From Acidobacteriota bacterium (lineage in GTDB: Bacteria; Acidobacteriota; Vicinamibacteria; Vicinamibacterales; JAKQTR01), in the NCBI GenBank assembly GCA_026393755.1, contig JAPKZO010000032.1:87342-151341 (forward strand): DNA of 64,000 bases, written 5' to 3'. A program made the position numbers and the translations under genes. Below the pieces are notes generated by a model that did not search any database, was not told the DNA's origin, and was given only the letters and a program-made list of their open reading frames with translations. Positions 1 through 6,685 of the stretch are shown here, one piece after another. How positions within the stretch are numbered: position 1 is the first letter of the stretch; every line of letters starts with the position of its first letter.

Positions 1-1
1 G

Positions 2-136
2 CGACCCCAGGCCTACAACGACCTGCGCCGCAACGACATGATCTTCCAGTGCGAGAGCTGCCAGCGGATCCTCTACTTCACCGGTCCACCACCCGCCCCC
101 AACACCAATACCAACACCCCGCCCGACGCGTCGTAA
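2..136 (+). CDS. C4-type zinc-ribbon protein, C-terminal fragment
   Basis: The frame is open from the window edge and ends with TAA at 134-136. The 44 visible residues include NDMIFQCESCQRILYF, which matches the last CxxCxRILY half of the zinc ribbon that ends the coiled-coil zf-RING_7 (DUF164) family. After it comes a low-complexity Pro/Asn/Thr tail. The second Cys pair, the coiled coil and the start lie outside the window. In actinobacteria such a protein is commonly encoded beside an RNase HI gene, as here: the stop codon overlaps the next start (TAATG). The exact function of the family is uncertain; it may be a nucleic-acid-associated adaptor. Confidence 0.7.
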   Translation, partial: RPQAYNDLRRNDMIFQCESCQRILYFTGPPPAPNTNTNTPPDAS

Positions 137-663
137 TGGAATTCTGGATTGACGGCGGCTCCAGAGGCAATCCCGGTCCCGCTGGTTACGGCGTGGTCGT
201 CGGCGACGACAAAGGCCAGGTGATTGACGAACTCTACGCGTCAATTGGCGCCGCCACCAACAATGTGGCCGAGTATCGCGGCCTTCTGGCGGCGCTGCAT
301 TACGCCATTGATCACCAGTGCGAGCACATCACGATCAGGTCCGATTCGCTGCTGCTCGTCTGCCAGATGAAAGGCGAATACCGCGTCAAGAATGCCGGCT
401 TGAAGCCGCTGCATGCCGAGGCCCGGCTGCTTGCGAGCCGGCTCGGGCGCGTGCGGTTCGTGCACGTGCGACGCGAGCAGAACGCCGAGGCCGACGCGCT
501 GGCGAACCGGGCGATGGACGAGGGGAAGAAGCAGGACGCCAGCAGCAAGGAGCCAGAAGAAGCTGGAGGCCCGGCCTTCCCTACGACGACGCCCACGCCG
601 GGCAGACCCGGTAACGAAAAGCACGCAGCCGGAACCTGGCCACCGACAGGGCGTTTGTTCTGA
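136..663 (+). CDS. Ribonuclease HI family protein
   Basis: The 175-residue product hydrolyses the RNA strand of RNA-DNA hybrids in the cytoplasm. The fold opens with MEFWIDGGSRGNPGPAGYG. The four metal-binding acids can be placed at D6, E46 (in NNVAEYRGL), D70 (in RSDSLLL) and D120 (in NAEADALANRA), so the active site is complete. The type is the short RNase HI lacking the basic extension of the E. coli enzyme. I use ATG 136 because the domain starts there and it overlaps the upstream stop by one base; a longer frame from 49 would run through the zinc-ribbon gene. Residues after about 130 form a Lys/Glu then Pro/Thr-rich tail that looks disordered and is not part of the catalytic domain. Confidence 0.9.
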   Translation: MEFWIDGGSRGNPGPAGYGVVVGDDKGQVIDELYASIGAATNNVAEYRGLLAALHYAIDHQCEHITIRSDSLLLVCQMKGEYRVKNAGLKPLHAEARLLASRLGRVRFVHVRREQNAEADALANRAMDEGKKQDASSKEPEEAGGPAFPTTTPTPGRPGNEKHAAGTWPPTGRLF

Positions 664-669
664 ATCTGA

Positions 670-1035
670 ATTCAACTCTCAGACAGTCTCCCTTTTCTTT
701 CCTATGCGGACATTTGGCAGCGTGCACGCGGGGAATGGAACTGGAAGGAACCGGTCAACACCGTGTTCGGAGCCCACGCGCTGTTCATGCTGGAGGGTTT
801 GGGCCAGCGGTCTGACTATCTCGGGAGCTACGCGTTCGGGTATCTCATGAACGCCTGGGATCCGATCGGACCTAATACGTGGCTGGCGAGATGGGGAGGT
901 GCCGGCTTCAACCTGTACGACTCATTCAAGAGCGGGGGCAATCCGTTCAAGGGGTCTCTGTTCACCGGATACGAAGACCCCCGGGACTTCGTCGCGATCA
1001 ATGCCGGCGCTGCCCTGTACTGGAGGACGCGATGA
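670..1035 (+). pseudogene. 5'-truncated toxin-like C-terminal fragment
   Basis: The frame opens after a stop at 667-669 and runs 121 codons to TGA 1033-1035. It has no good start except a GTG at 763. The product is rich in Trp, Gly and Phe (for example GYLMNAWDPIGPNTW and NPFKGSLFTGYEDP). I do not recognise the domain. Its last bases overlap the ATG of the next gene (ATGA), the coupling expected of a toxin tail followed by its immunity gene, and RHS-core remnants lie 0.7 kb downstream. I therefore read it as the C-terminal domain of a polymorphic toxin that has lost its N-terminal part. A short gene starting at GTG 763 is the alternative. Confidence 0.4.
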
Positions 1036-1505
1036 CGTGTCGGTTATCCAGGGCTGGGCTCGTAGCGTGGACATTCCTGATCGCTGTACTTCCCCTTGGC
1101 TGCGGGGGGCGCGAGTTCGGCAGCCAAGGAGAAGCGGTCGCACATTTCCGGGCACATCGCTCGCAGTTTGAGCGAGTGGCGCAGTTGCTTCTGATCTCAA
1201 AGATCGTGTCCCTAAACGTGCCCTCGGTACCGTCGGCGAATGTCGAGTCTGACCTCGTCCGATTGAGTCGCGATCTGCGGGTGCGGAATGTTGCCCGGGT
1301 GCCAGGGGTGGAGACGGAAGAGGAGCAGTGGATCGAGTTCCGTCTCGCCCAGCGCCCGCTCCAGTCATCGTACGGCTTCCTGTACGTGCCTGATGGGCAC
1401 GAGCCGGCTTTGAAGATGATTGCTTTTCTAGCGCGTTCACCGACCCACGGCATTCGCGTAATACGCCCAATCGAGGGTCGTTGGTTCTACTACGACTACG
1501 ATTGA
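1032..1505 (+). CDS. Putative lipoprotein, possible toxin-immunity protein
   Basis: The 157-residue product starts at ATG 1032, overlapping the upstream TGA (ATGA). It has a basic n-region, a hydrophobic stretch and a lipobox ending LPLGC with the lipidated Cys at residue 24, so it should be a membrane-anchored periplasmic protein. The rest is soluble and alpha/beta in character, ending in an aromatic tail GRWFYYDYD. No family is recognised. Coupling to a toxin-like tail suggests periplasmic immunity; this rests only on context. Confidence 0.55.
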   Translation: MTCRLSRAGLVAWTFLIAVLPLGCGGREFGSQGEAVAHFRAHRSQFERVAQLLLISKIVSLNVPSVPSANVESDLVRLSRDLRVRNVARVPGVETEEEQWIEFRLAQRPLQSSYGFLYVPDGHEPALKMIAFLARSPTHGIRVIRPIEGRWFYYDYD

Positions 1506-1580
1506 TCTCCGGAGGCGCAACTCGATGTCGAGCTGTTTCCGGGATGGTTGTTCCGTTTGTGGCGCCAGGGAGGATGTTGA

Positions 1581-1769
1581 CCTGGGCGGCGCCTGCTCCG
1601 GCTGCACGGCCTGACCGGCGCCCGGATTGATACGGCCGCGCTTGAGGACGTCGGTGATCATGTGGTCTGGGTGACGCACGGCGCCACGGAGACCGGCGAG
1701 GCGGTGGCCGTTCATCTGGAGCCGCTGACAGGTAAACTGATTGCGTTCTACGTGGGAGGTGAGCGATGA
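1581..1769 (+). pseudogene. Unrecognised gene remnant upstream of RHS fragment
   Basis: This is an open frame of 62 codons following a stop at 1578-1580, with no ATG. It ends in TGA at 1767-1769, overlapping the ATG of the RHS fragment (ATGA). The text looks like real protein (for example TGEAVAVHLEPLTGKLIAF) but I cannot assign a family. It is probably the 3' end of a gene whose start was lost in rearrangement. The rest of 1506-1580 shows nothing. Confidence 0.3.
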
Positions 1770-2143
1770 GCCGCGGAATGCGGACGTCGGGGATCGGCGC
1801 GGTCGTTCGTGCGGTCACCGCTGGCGCGGCGCGTAGCAGACGACGGGTGGCCTCCTCTCTCTCTCGCATGGGTGTCGCGGGCCTGCTGGTGCTGCTGCCG
1901 ACGTCCGCGCTGGCGCAGTCGGGGCAGATCGTCGAGTACTTCCACCTCGACGCCCTGGGCTCGGTGCGCGTCGTCACCGATCAGACGGGGCAGGTAGTCG
2001 CGCGCCACGACTTTCTGCCGTTTGGGGAAGAATGGAATCCGCCGCCGAACGCGAAAGACAAGAAACTCTTCACGGGCCATGAGCGCGACGCGGAGAGCGG
2101 CGAATGGGGAGGCGGAGGCGGTCAAGGCACCGAAGATGGTTAA
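1766..2143 (+). pseudogene. Short secreted RHS-core protein, truncated
   Basis: A strong Shine-Dalgarno (GGGAGGTGAGCG) precedes ATG 1766. The first 50 residues form a long basic n-region, a hydrophobic core and an Ala-x-Ala cleavage site (TSALA|QS), so the product is exported. Next comes one RHS-associated core: YFHLDALGSVRVVTDQTG, FLPFGEEW and FTGHERDAESG. The expected next words (LDYFGARYY) are missing. Instead the frame runs into a Gly-rich stretch and stops at 2143. In another frame, codons ending in TGA at 2172-2174 continue with a plausible tail (KAPKMVKQAAAKAQRY). This fits an internal deletion plus frameshift that removed the rest of the core and most of a toxin domain. It might still be expressed as a small secreted protein. 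Confidence 0.65.
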
Positions 2144-2177
2144 GCAGGCGGCGGCGAAAGCGCAGAGGTATTGAGTT

Positions 2178-2612
2178 GTGACTGAGACGAACGAGAACAT
2201 GTTCAGCCCGTTCTTGAGCGACGAACACACCCGCACTCTTCGCGAGGTAAGAATGTATGCCTCGGCGGAGTTGCCCGATTCCGTCGAAGCCCTCGATCTC
2301 TTTTTCGATCACTTGGTCGTCCGCGTCTCCGTGGAGTCACTCGACGACACCGTCTATTGCGTTAGGCTGTCACCGCCAATTGCGGCGCCGGGCGAGCATA
2401 TGGAGACCCTGACCAGTGGATTCTGGCAACCACTGCTGGGGAAGGTACTGACAGCCACGTGGCGCATGACGAATGAACGCGGGTACAACGATGCCGTGGA
2501 ACTTCAGCTGAGGGATTCGATCAACCAAGGCGGCTACGCCCTCGTCCGGATTGAAGCGGCCGCATCAGGACTCTGGATCGCGGAACTGGCTCCAACTAGG
2601 TCGGTCAGGTGA
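2178..2612 (+). CDS. Hypothetical cytoplasmic protein, possible immunity protein
   Basis: A 144-residue acidic soluble protein starting at GTG 2178, four bases after the stop of the displaced RHS tail frame. There is no signal peptide or membrane segment. It is a compact alpha/beta sequence with SVEALDLFFDHLVVRV near the start and NQGGYALVRIEAAASGLWI at the end. Its place directly 3' of an RHS remnant is where an immunity gene normally sits, so I infer a cytosolic immunity protein left behind when its toxin decayed. No family is confidently recognised. Confidence 0.5.
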   Translation: MTETNENMFSPFLSDEHTRTLREVRMYASAELPDSVEALDLFFDHLVVRVSVESLDDTVYCVRLSPPIAAPGEHMETLTSGFWQPLLGKVLTATWRMTNERGYNDAVELQLRDSINQGGYALVRIEAAASGLWIAELAPTRSVR

Positions 2613-2661
2613 AGCGATACCGCGGTGAGAAGTCACGGCCGCGCTGGCGGGCGCCTTGTGA

Positions 2662-2820
2662 TTTCAGGTGATGTTGGATCGCGTGCCGGTGCGGGGAACG
2701 CCGAGGACCGCGTGGCGGCGCTGTGCGCCTTCGACTTCAGGTATCGACAATGTGACCATTATGGCAGAGGGTTTCCCGTACGCCATTCCCGGGGGTGGAA
2801 CCTGCCCCTGCTCGAAGTGA
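2662..2820 (+). pseudogene. Small remnant, possible toxin tail
   Basis: An open frame after a stop at 2659-2661, with an in-frame ATG at 2671, ends with TGA at 2818-2820, eight bases before the next gene. Its end reads GIDNVTIMAEGFPYAIPGG followed by TCPCSK. The Cys pair and the position before another small gene resemble the end of a toxin cassette, but the piece is too short to classify. The remainder of 2613-2661 shows nothing. Confidence 0.25.
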
Positions 2821-2828
2821 GGGCCAAC

Positions 2829-3233
2829 ATGGGCGTCTGGCTGTTAGCACCGGCTCTCGCCGTTGGAGCATTGATCATCTGGGCCTTCAGAGTCCATTCG
2901 CGAAGATCACTCGTGAAAGGGCGCGAGCCGAAGTCGCTGGCGGATCTGCAAGCGGAAGTGCCGGATCAGGTGTCGCCAGACGTGTTCCGAGAGGTTTGGA
3001 CCACGATCGGAGAAGCATTCTCGATTGATGCTCGACTGATCAGGCCGAATGACACGCTGGCGGCCCTCACGAACATGGCCAGTTGGGACTTGGGAAACGG
3101 AGAGGATGCCCTGAGCGAGTGGTTCGAGAAGGAGGGTTGGGGAAGGCCGCCTGCGCCTGCGACGGTGCTCGACTTGGCGAGGTGGGTGCAGTCCTGCCGA
3201 GCGAGGACAGAACACTGCCACAGAGCCAAGTGA
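2829..3233 (+). CDS. Small membrane-anchored hypothetical protein
   Basis: The 134-residue product starts at ATG 2829, where a single N-terminal membrane helix begins (MGVWLLAPALAVGALIIW) followed by Arg-rich residues, giving a cytoplasmic C-terminal domain. That domain (roughly residues 40-130) is helical, with SIDARLIRPNDTLAALTNM and PATVLDLARWVQ, and faintly recalls the acyl-carrier-like fold of DUF1493 proteins. No Ser attachment site is obvious. It belongs to the run of single small genes in this accessory patch; an immunity role is possible but unproven. Confidence 0.45.
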   Translation: MGVWLLAPALAVGALIIWAFRVHSRRSLVKGREPKSLADLQAEVPDQVSPDVFREVWTTIGEAFSIDARLIRPNDTLAALTNMASWDLGNGEDALSEWFEKEGWGRPPAPATVLDLARWVQSCRARTEHCHRAK

Positions 3234-3235
3234 GC

Positions 3236-3346
3236 GGTGCCGGGCGTACTCACTCGCCTGAGGTTCGAGAACGCGCCATCCTCGTGGTGGAGGAGTCCAC
3301 CTGGAAGCATACCTCCCACTGGACCGGCTTTCGAGTTGACCGTTGA
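3236..3346 (+). mobile_element. IS3-family OrfA stub (degenerate)
   Basis: The frame ending at 3346 contains GRTHSPEVRERAILVVEEST, which resembles the opening of IS3-family OrfA transposases (xxSPEVRERAVRLVxEH). Similarity fades within about 35 residues and a stop follows. No OrfB, no inverted ends and no target duplication were found. It is a short relic showing that insertion sequences have passed through this patch. Confidence 0.4.
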
Positions 3347-3361
3347 TGTGGGAGACCGAAA

Positions 3362-3757
3362 ATGTGTCAGAGATTCCGGATGGTTCATTTCCTGTTGGTG
3401 ATAGTCCTACTGCAGGGCTGTTCAATCTGGCCTGAGTTGCCTCCGCGTCCTCCAAACGTGCCGGTGGATGCGGTGCGGCTCGGGGGAGCCAAAGCGCAGT
3501 GGTGGGTCAAGTGCTCGTACAAGTCCGGTGCCAACGTCTGCCGCGTGTTCAATGGCGGTGGCGTCGTGTTGGAGGACGACAGTGTGTACCGGCCGTACGA
3601 TGGAGGGCCACCGGTGCCCGAACAGGAACTTCGAATCGATCCGCACCAGTCGATGATACAACGGTTGTACCTTGAGAACGGCCGCATCCTCCTTCTGGCC
3701 AGGGCGTTCGACTTCCACAAAGGAGCGATCGACGCGATGGGTCGCGCAAAGCGGTAA
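3362..3757 (+). CDS. Putative lipoprotein
   Basis: A 131-residue protein with a good ribosome site (GGGAG eight bases before ATG 3362). The short signal peptide ends in lipobox LLQGC with Cys at residue 20, then a Pro-rich tether (PELPPRPPNVP). The mature part has two more Cys (KCSYKSGANVCRVF) that could form a disulphide in the periplasm. No family is recognised. A start at the second Met (residue 7) is possible. Downstream, 3758-3953 holds no convincing gene. Confidence 0.55.
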   Translation: MCQRFRMVHFLLVIVLLQGCSIWPELPPRPPNVPVDAVRLGGAKAQWWVKCSYKSGANVCRVFNGGGVVLEDDSVYRPYDGGPPVPEQELRIDPHQSMIQRLYLENGRILLLARAFDFHKGAIDAMGRAKR

Positions 3758-3953
3758 ATGGGCATTTCCGAAGAAGTTCCGCGACTCCGATGCGAGCGTG
3801 ATCGACGTTGGATCATGAGATTCGTGTGGGATGTCTGGCGGCGCCTCTTCAGCCGAACAATATTCCTGTACCGCCTTGGGGAGCGTCTGGCAGTGGGCAC
3901 GTTGAGTCAAGCCTTCGTGCCTTTGCATGTTCCTGGACACGCGTGAGCTACGG

Positions 3954-4448
3954 ATGTCATACCAAACAGTCTTTGACGTCACCGAGAGAGGGTACGAGTA
4001 TCCGTTCCTTCCACTAGTCGCCCTCCTCTTCGTGGGTCTCGGGATCGCATGGTGGCGTCTACTGCATCGCTCACCAGCGTGGCCCCAAGGAGCCAAGAAT
4101 CGCATTGTTCCCGGCGTGATGCTCTGGTTCGGGGCGTTCGTGATATCCGTGTTCTCCGCGACGGGATTCCTGCAGCACGAACGCTTGCGAAGCAGACTCC
4201 GGGCGGGTGACTACGTCCTCGTGGAAGGGCTGGTTGTGGACTTTCGTGCCGGTTCCCCGGAACAGCACGTGGCGGAGCAGTTCCGAGTGGACGGTCATTT
4301 CTACTCCTACTCCGACTACATCGTGACTCCAGGGTTCCATCGCACTCGTTCGCGGGGAGGACCCCTGAGAGAGGGACGGTGGGTCCGGATCGCCGACATC
4401 GATGGGGAGATTGCCCGTTTGGAGATTGCGACAGAAGCGACAAGGTGA
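3954..4448 (+). CDS. Two-helix membrane protein with soluble C-terminal domain
   Basis: A 164-residue protein from ATG 3954; an in-frame ATG at 3927 would add nine residues, and neither has a strong ribosome site. Two hydrophobic helices lie near residues 17-37 and 55-75. A soluble domain follows, with YVLVEGLVVDF, FRVDGHFYSYSDYIVTPGF and GRWVRIADIDGEIARLEI. Domains of this pattern are common in uncharacterised bacterial membrane proteins. It sits among orphan immunity-like genes; a role in immunity or envelope function cannot be decided. Confidence 0.5.
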   Translation: MSYQTVFDVTERGYEYPFLPLVALLFVGLGIAWWRLLHRSPAWPQGAKNRIVPGVMLWFGAFVISVFSATGFLQHERLRSRLRAGDYVLVEGLVVDFRAGSPEQHVAEQFRVDGHFYSYSDYIVTPGFHRTRSRGGPLREGRWVRIADIDGEIARLEIATEATR

Positions 4449-4554
4449 GCGCAGTCGGTCACAAGCGTTGTGGGCTTGCACCTGCGCGTGCCCTGTCTCC
4501 TTCGGCGCACCGCGCCGCCATGGCGGGTCTCCTGCTCAGCGTCCGTGAGGAAAC

Positions 4555-4827
4555 ATGCAGCTACACTGGCTCTCTTGGATCGGGATTGCACTGATATTCG
4601 CGGCCAACGGTCTCTACTACGTCATGGCTCATGATGCGAACAAAGCGAGTCCACCTGACAGACGGTTGCCGTTTTGGGGAGGCCGCTCTCTGTTCTCGGT
4701 CCAGGTCAGGCATGCGGAGCTGTTCCCAGCCAGCCGAGCGCGCCTCGTGATGTGGCTTCTCGCTGGATCCGGTTTCGTCTGCTTCCTCCTCGGCGTTCTG
4801 CGGAGATTGCCGCCGTACGGGCACTAG
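4555..4827 (+). CDS. Small two-helix membrane protein
   Basis: A 90-residue protein with an N-terminal helix (LSWIGIALIFAANGLYYVM) and a C-terminal helix (LVMWLLAGSGFVCFLLGVL) around a polar loop. It ends 24 bases from the convergent stop of pgeF. The family is not recognised. A GTGAGGAA sequence just before ATG 4555 supports translation. Confidence 0.45.
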   Translation: MQLHWLSWIGIALIFAANGLYYVMAHDANKASPPDRRLPFWGGRSLFSVQVRHAELFPASRARLVMWLLAGSGFVCFLLGVLRRLPPYGH

Positions 4828-4851
4828 CCTGCCCGTGTCAATCCCGAATCC

Positions 4852-5697
4852 CTATTCCCTGACCCGTATTACCCCCACCATCCGTCCCGCCCCCGGCCCA
4901 TCGACGCGGTAGGAATGGAAGACGTCCCGGGCGCACGATGTGCAGAACCCCGCGACGTGCACGTTCTCTGTCGCCAGACCCGCCAACGCTAACTGATCCG
5001 ACACGACGCTCCACATGTTGAGCCAGAGAGGCGGACGGCCGTCCGGCGACACCGGCTCCGAACCGGGCACGCCGCGCAGAGCGAGAATCGGCGGCGACGC
5101 CGTGAACCAGCCGTCGATGGCATCAGCCGAGTGGCCGGCATCCAGAAACCGGTCCCGCAGTTCGGGACCGACGCGGTAACAGCACGGCCCGATGCTCGGG
5201 CCGACGGCCGCGACCAGGTCGGCTGGGTCGGCCAGGAACGCTGAGGCGAGCGAGCGCACGGTGGCCGGGATCACACCAGAGGCCGCGCCTCGCCATCCGG
5301 CGTGGACGGCCGCGACCGCGCCCGTCCTCCGGTCACCAATCAGCACGGGCACGCAGTCGGCCACTCTTACCGTAAGGGCCACGTCCGCGCTATCGGTCAC
5401 TGCGGCATCGGCGGCGCCCCACTCGTCGATCGATGCGCGCATCACATCGGTCGTCCTGATGGTCATGACACCGGCACCGTGGACCTGGCGAAGCCGGACG
5501 AGGCCCTCGCGCGGCACACCGAATCCGTGGGCGATGTTGTGCCAGCCATCACCGTTGGTGCCGTCGCCGGAGGGAATCACCGGCTGGCGGGTCGTAAAGC
5601 AATGCTGCGCGACGGCCGCCAGCGGCCGGCAGCGCAGGGCTTGGCCCCACGGATATCGCACCCACTCAAAGGCGTCGGAGGTCTGGAGTTCGGGCAT
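4852..5697 (-). CDS. pgeF: Polyphenol oxidase/purine nucleoside phosphorylase family (YfiH)
   Basis: A 281-residue single-domain enzyme of the YfiH/DUF152 family. The family was first called multicopper laccase and later shown to be a zinc-dependent purine nucleoside phosphorylase/adenosine deaminase; in E. coli it also corrects wrongly built peptidoglycan precursors (PgeF). The zinc ligands are visible: H73 in RLRQVHGAGV, C115 in RVADCVPVLIGD and H132 in AVHAGWRGAASG. GPSIGPCCYRVG and the final RVDGPGAGRMVGVI also fit. The start is ATG 5697, because a longer frame would run into acpS, whose ATG lies only nine bases away on the other strand. Confidence 0.88.
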   Translation of the reverse strand: MPELQTSDAFEWVRYPWGQALRCRPLAAVAQHCFTTRQPVIPSGDGTNGDGWHNIAHGFGVPREGLVRLRQVHGAGVMTIRTTDVMRASIDEWGAADAAVTDSADVALTVRVADCVPVLIGDRRTGAVAAVHAGWRGAASGVIPATVRSLASAFLADPADLVAAVGPSIGPCCYRVGPELRDRFLDAGHSADAIDGWFTASPPILALRGVPGSEPVSPDGRPPLWLNMWSVVSDQLALAGLATENVHVAGFCTSCARDVFHSYRVDGPGAGRMVGVIRVRE

Positions 5698-5706
5698 ACT
5701 GTCTCT

Positions 5707-6090
5707 ATGAGTATCATCGGCATCGGGATTGACGCCACCGACATTCCGCGCATCGACCGGGCGCTCAAGCGGTTTGGTGATCGATTCGCGCAACGGTTGT
5801 TTACCGAGGCCGAAATCGCCTACTGCACCGACAAACACTACCCCGCACCGCACTTCGCCGCCAGGTTCGCCGCGAAAGAGGCCGCCATGAAAGCCCTGGG
5901 CACCGGATTGTCACAGGGCGTGACGTGGCGCGATATCGAGGTCGTGCGCGGCGGCGGCCCGCCCCGGCTCGTTCTGCGCGGCGGCGCTCTTCGGCGTTTC
6001 GAGCAACTCGGCGGAACGTCTTCTCTGCTGAGCCTGACGCACGCCGAGACGATCGCGCTCGCGCAGGTCGTGCTGACCAGCGCCGAATAG
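5707..6090 (+). CDS. acpS: Holo-[acyl-carrier-protein] synthase
   Basis: A 127-residue enzyme that transfers phosphopantetheine from CoA to apo-ACP, activating it for fatty-acid synthesis. It begins MSIIGIGIDATDIPRIDR with the Mg-binding D9. The second motif ARFAAKEAAMKALGTG supplies E58, and the C-terminal SLLSLTHAETIALAQVVL is typical. Length is normal. The gene is divergent from pgeF with nine bases between start codons. CATACT lies six bases upstream of the ATG and no Shine-Dalgarno is seen, so a leaderless transcript is possible. The 292 bases after the stop (6091-6382) hold no recognisable gene or strong hairpin. Confidence 0.93.
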   Translation: MSIIGIGIDATDIPRIDRALKRFGDRFAQRLFTEAEIAYCTDKHYPAPHFAARFAAKEAAMKALGTGLSQGVTWRDIEVVRGGGPPRLVLRGGALRRFEQLGGTSSLLSLTHAETIALAQVVLTSAE

Positions 6091-6382
6091 ACCCGGCCAA
6101 CCGCAACCCGCGTTGGCATGCGCGCCGTCAGCCTCCAGCAGCCCGATCACTTCCCCGCCCGCCCGCCGCGCCGAACTCTTTTCTCTTCCGCATGTTAGGC
6201 CGCCCGGATCCCGAGCGCGATCCGACGGCACCGGGCTTGCCCTTCGTCACGGCGTGACGCGGGCCGGCTTCAACAGTGCCGCTCCTCTGCGCCTGGGGAC
6301 AATGACCCTCTCCGGTCCGCTCACTTTCACTGCCGCCACCACGTGGCGCCCGGGCACACGACGGCCGAATGCGGAGTTCACC

Positions 6383-6685
6383 ATGATCGTCAAGTTCTCG
6401 CCCAACGACAAAGGCAATCCTCCCGGCAAGCTCGCCGAAGCCGAGCTGCACTTCGGCGAGGGCAACCTGAACGGGATGAAGCTGATTGGATTCGGCATCT
6501 GGGAACGGCGGAACGGCTCCGGCCGGAACGTCACGTTTCCGGCGCGCCAGTACACGGTCAACGGCGAGCGACGCAGCTTCGCACTGCTCAGGCCGGTCGC
6601 CGACGCGGCCAGCCAGGAACAGCTGCGCGATGTCATTCTGCAGGCGTACACCGAGTACGAGGCGCAGATGGCTATGGCTGAGTAA
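6383..6685 (+). CDS. SpoVG-like protein
   Basis: A 100-residue cytoplasmic protein. A GGAG six bases before ATG 6383 sets the start; the longer upstream frame is not supported. The pattern (KLAEAELHFGEG, GMKLIGFGIWERRNG, NVTFPARQYTVNGERR, FALLRPV, then a C-terminal helix REQLRDVIL-like) parallels SpoVG, a small protein that binds nucleic acid and affects septation and envelope genes in Firmicutes and Borrelia. There SpoVG reads as a strand, GIKV-like strand, FPSRK motif and final helix. Similarity is by pattern only, so the role is inferred. Its 3' end overlaps the convergent radical SAM gene by 14 bases. Confidence 0.55.
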   Translation: MIVKFSPNDKGNPPGKLAEAELHFGEGNLNGMKLIGFGIWERRNGSGRNVTFPARQYTVNGERRSFALLRPVADAASQEQLRDVILQAYTEYEAQMAMAE

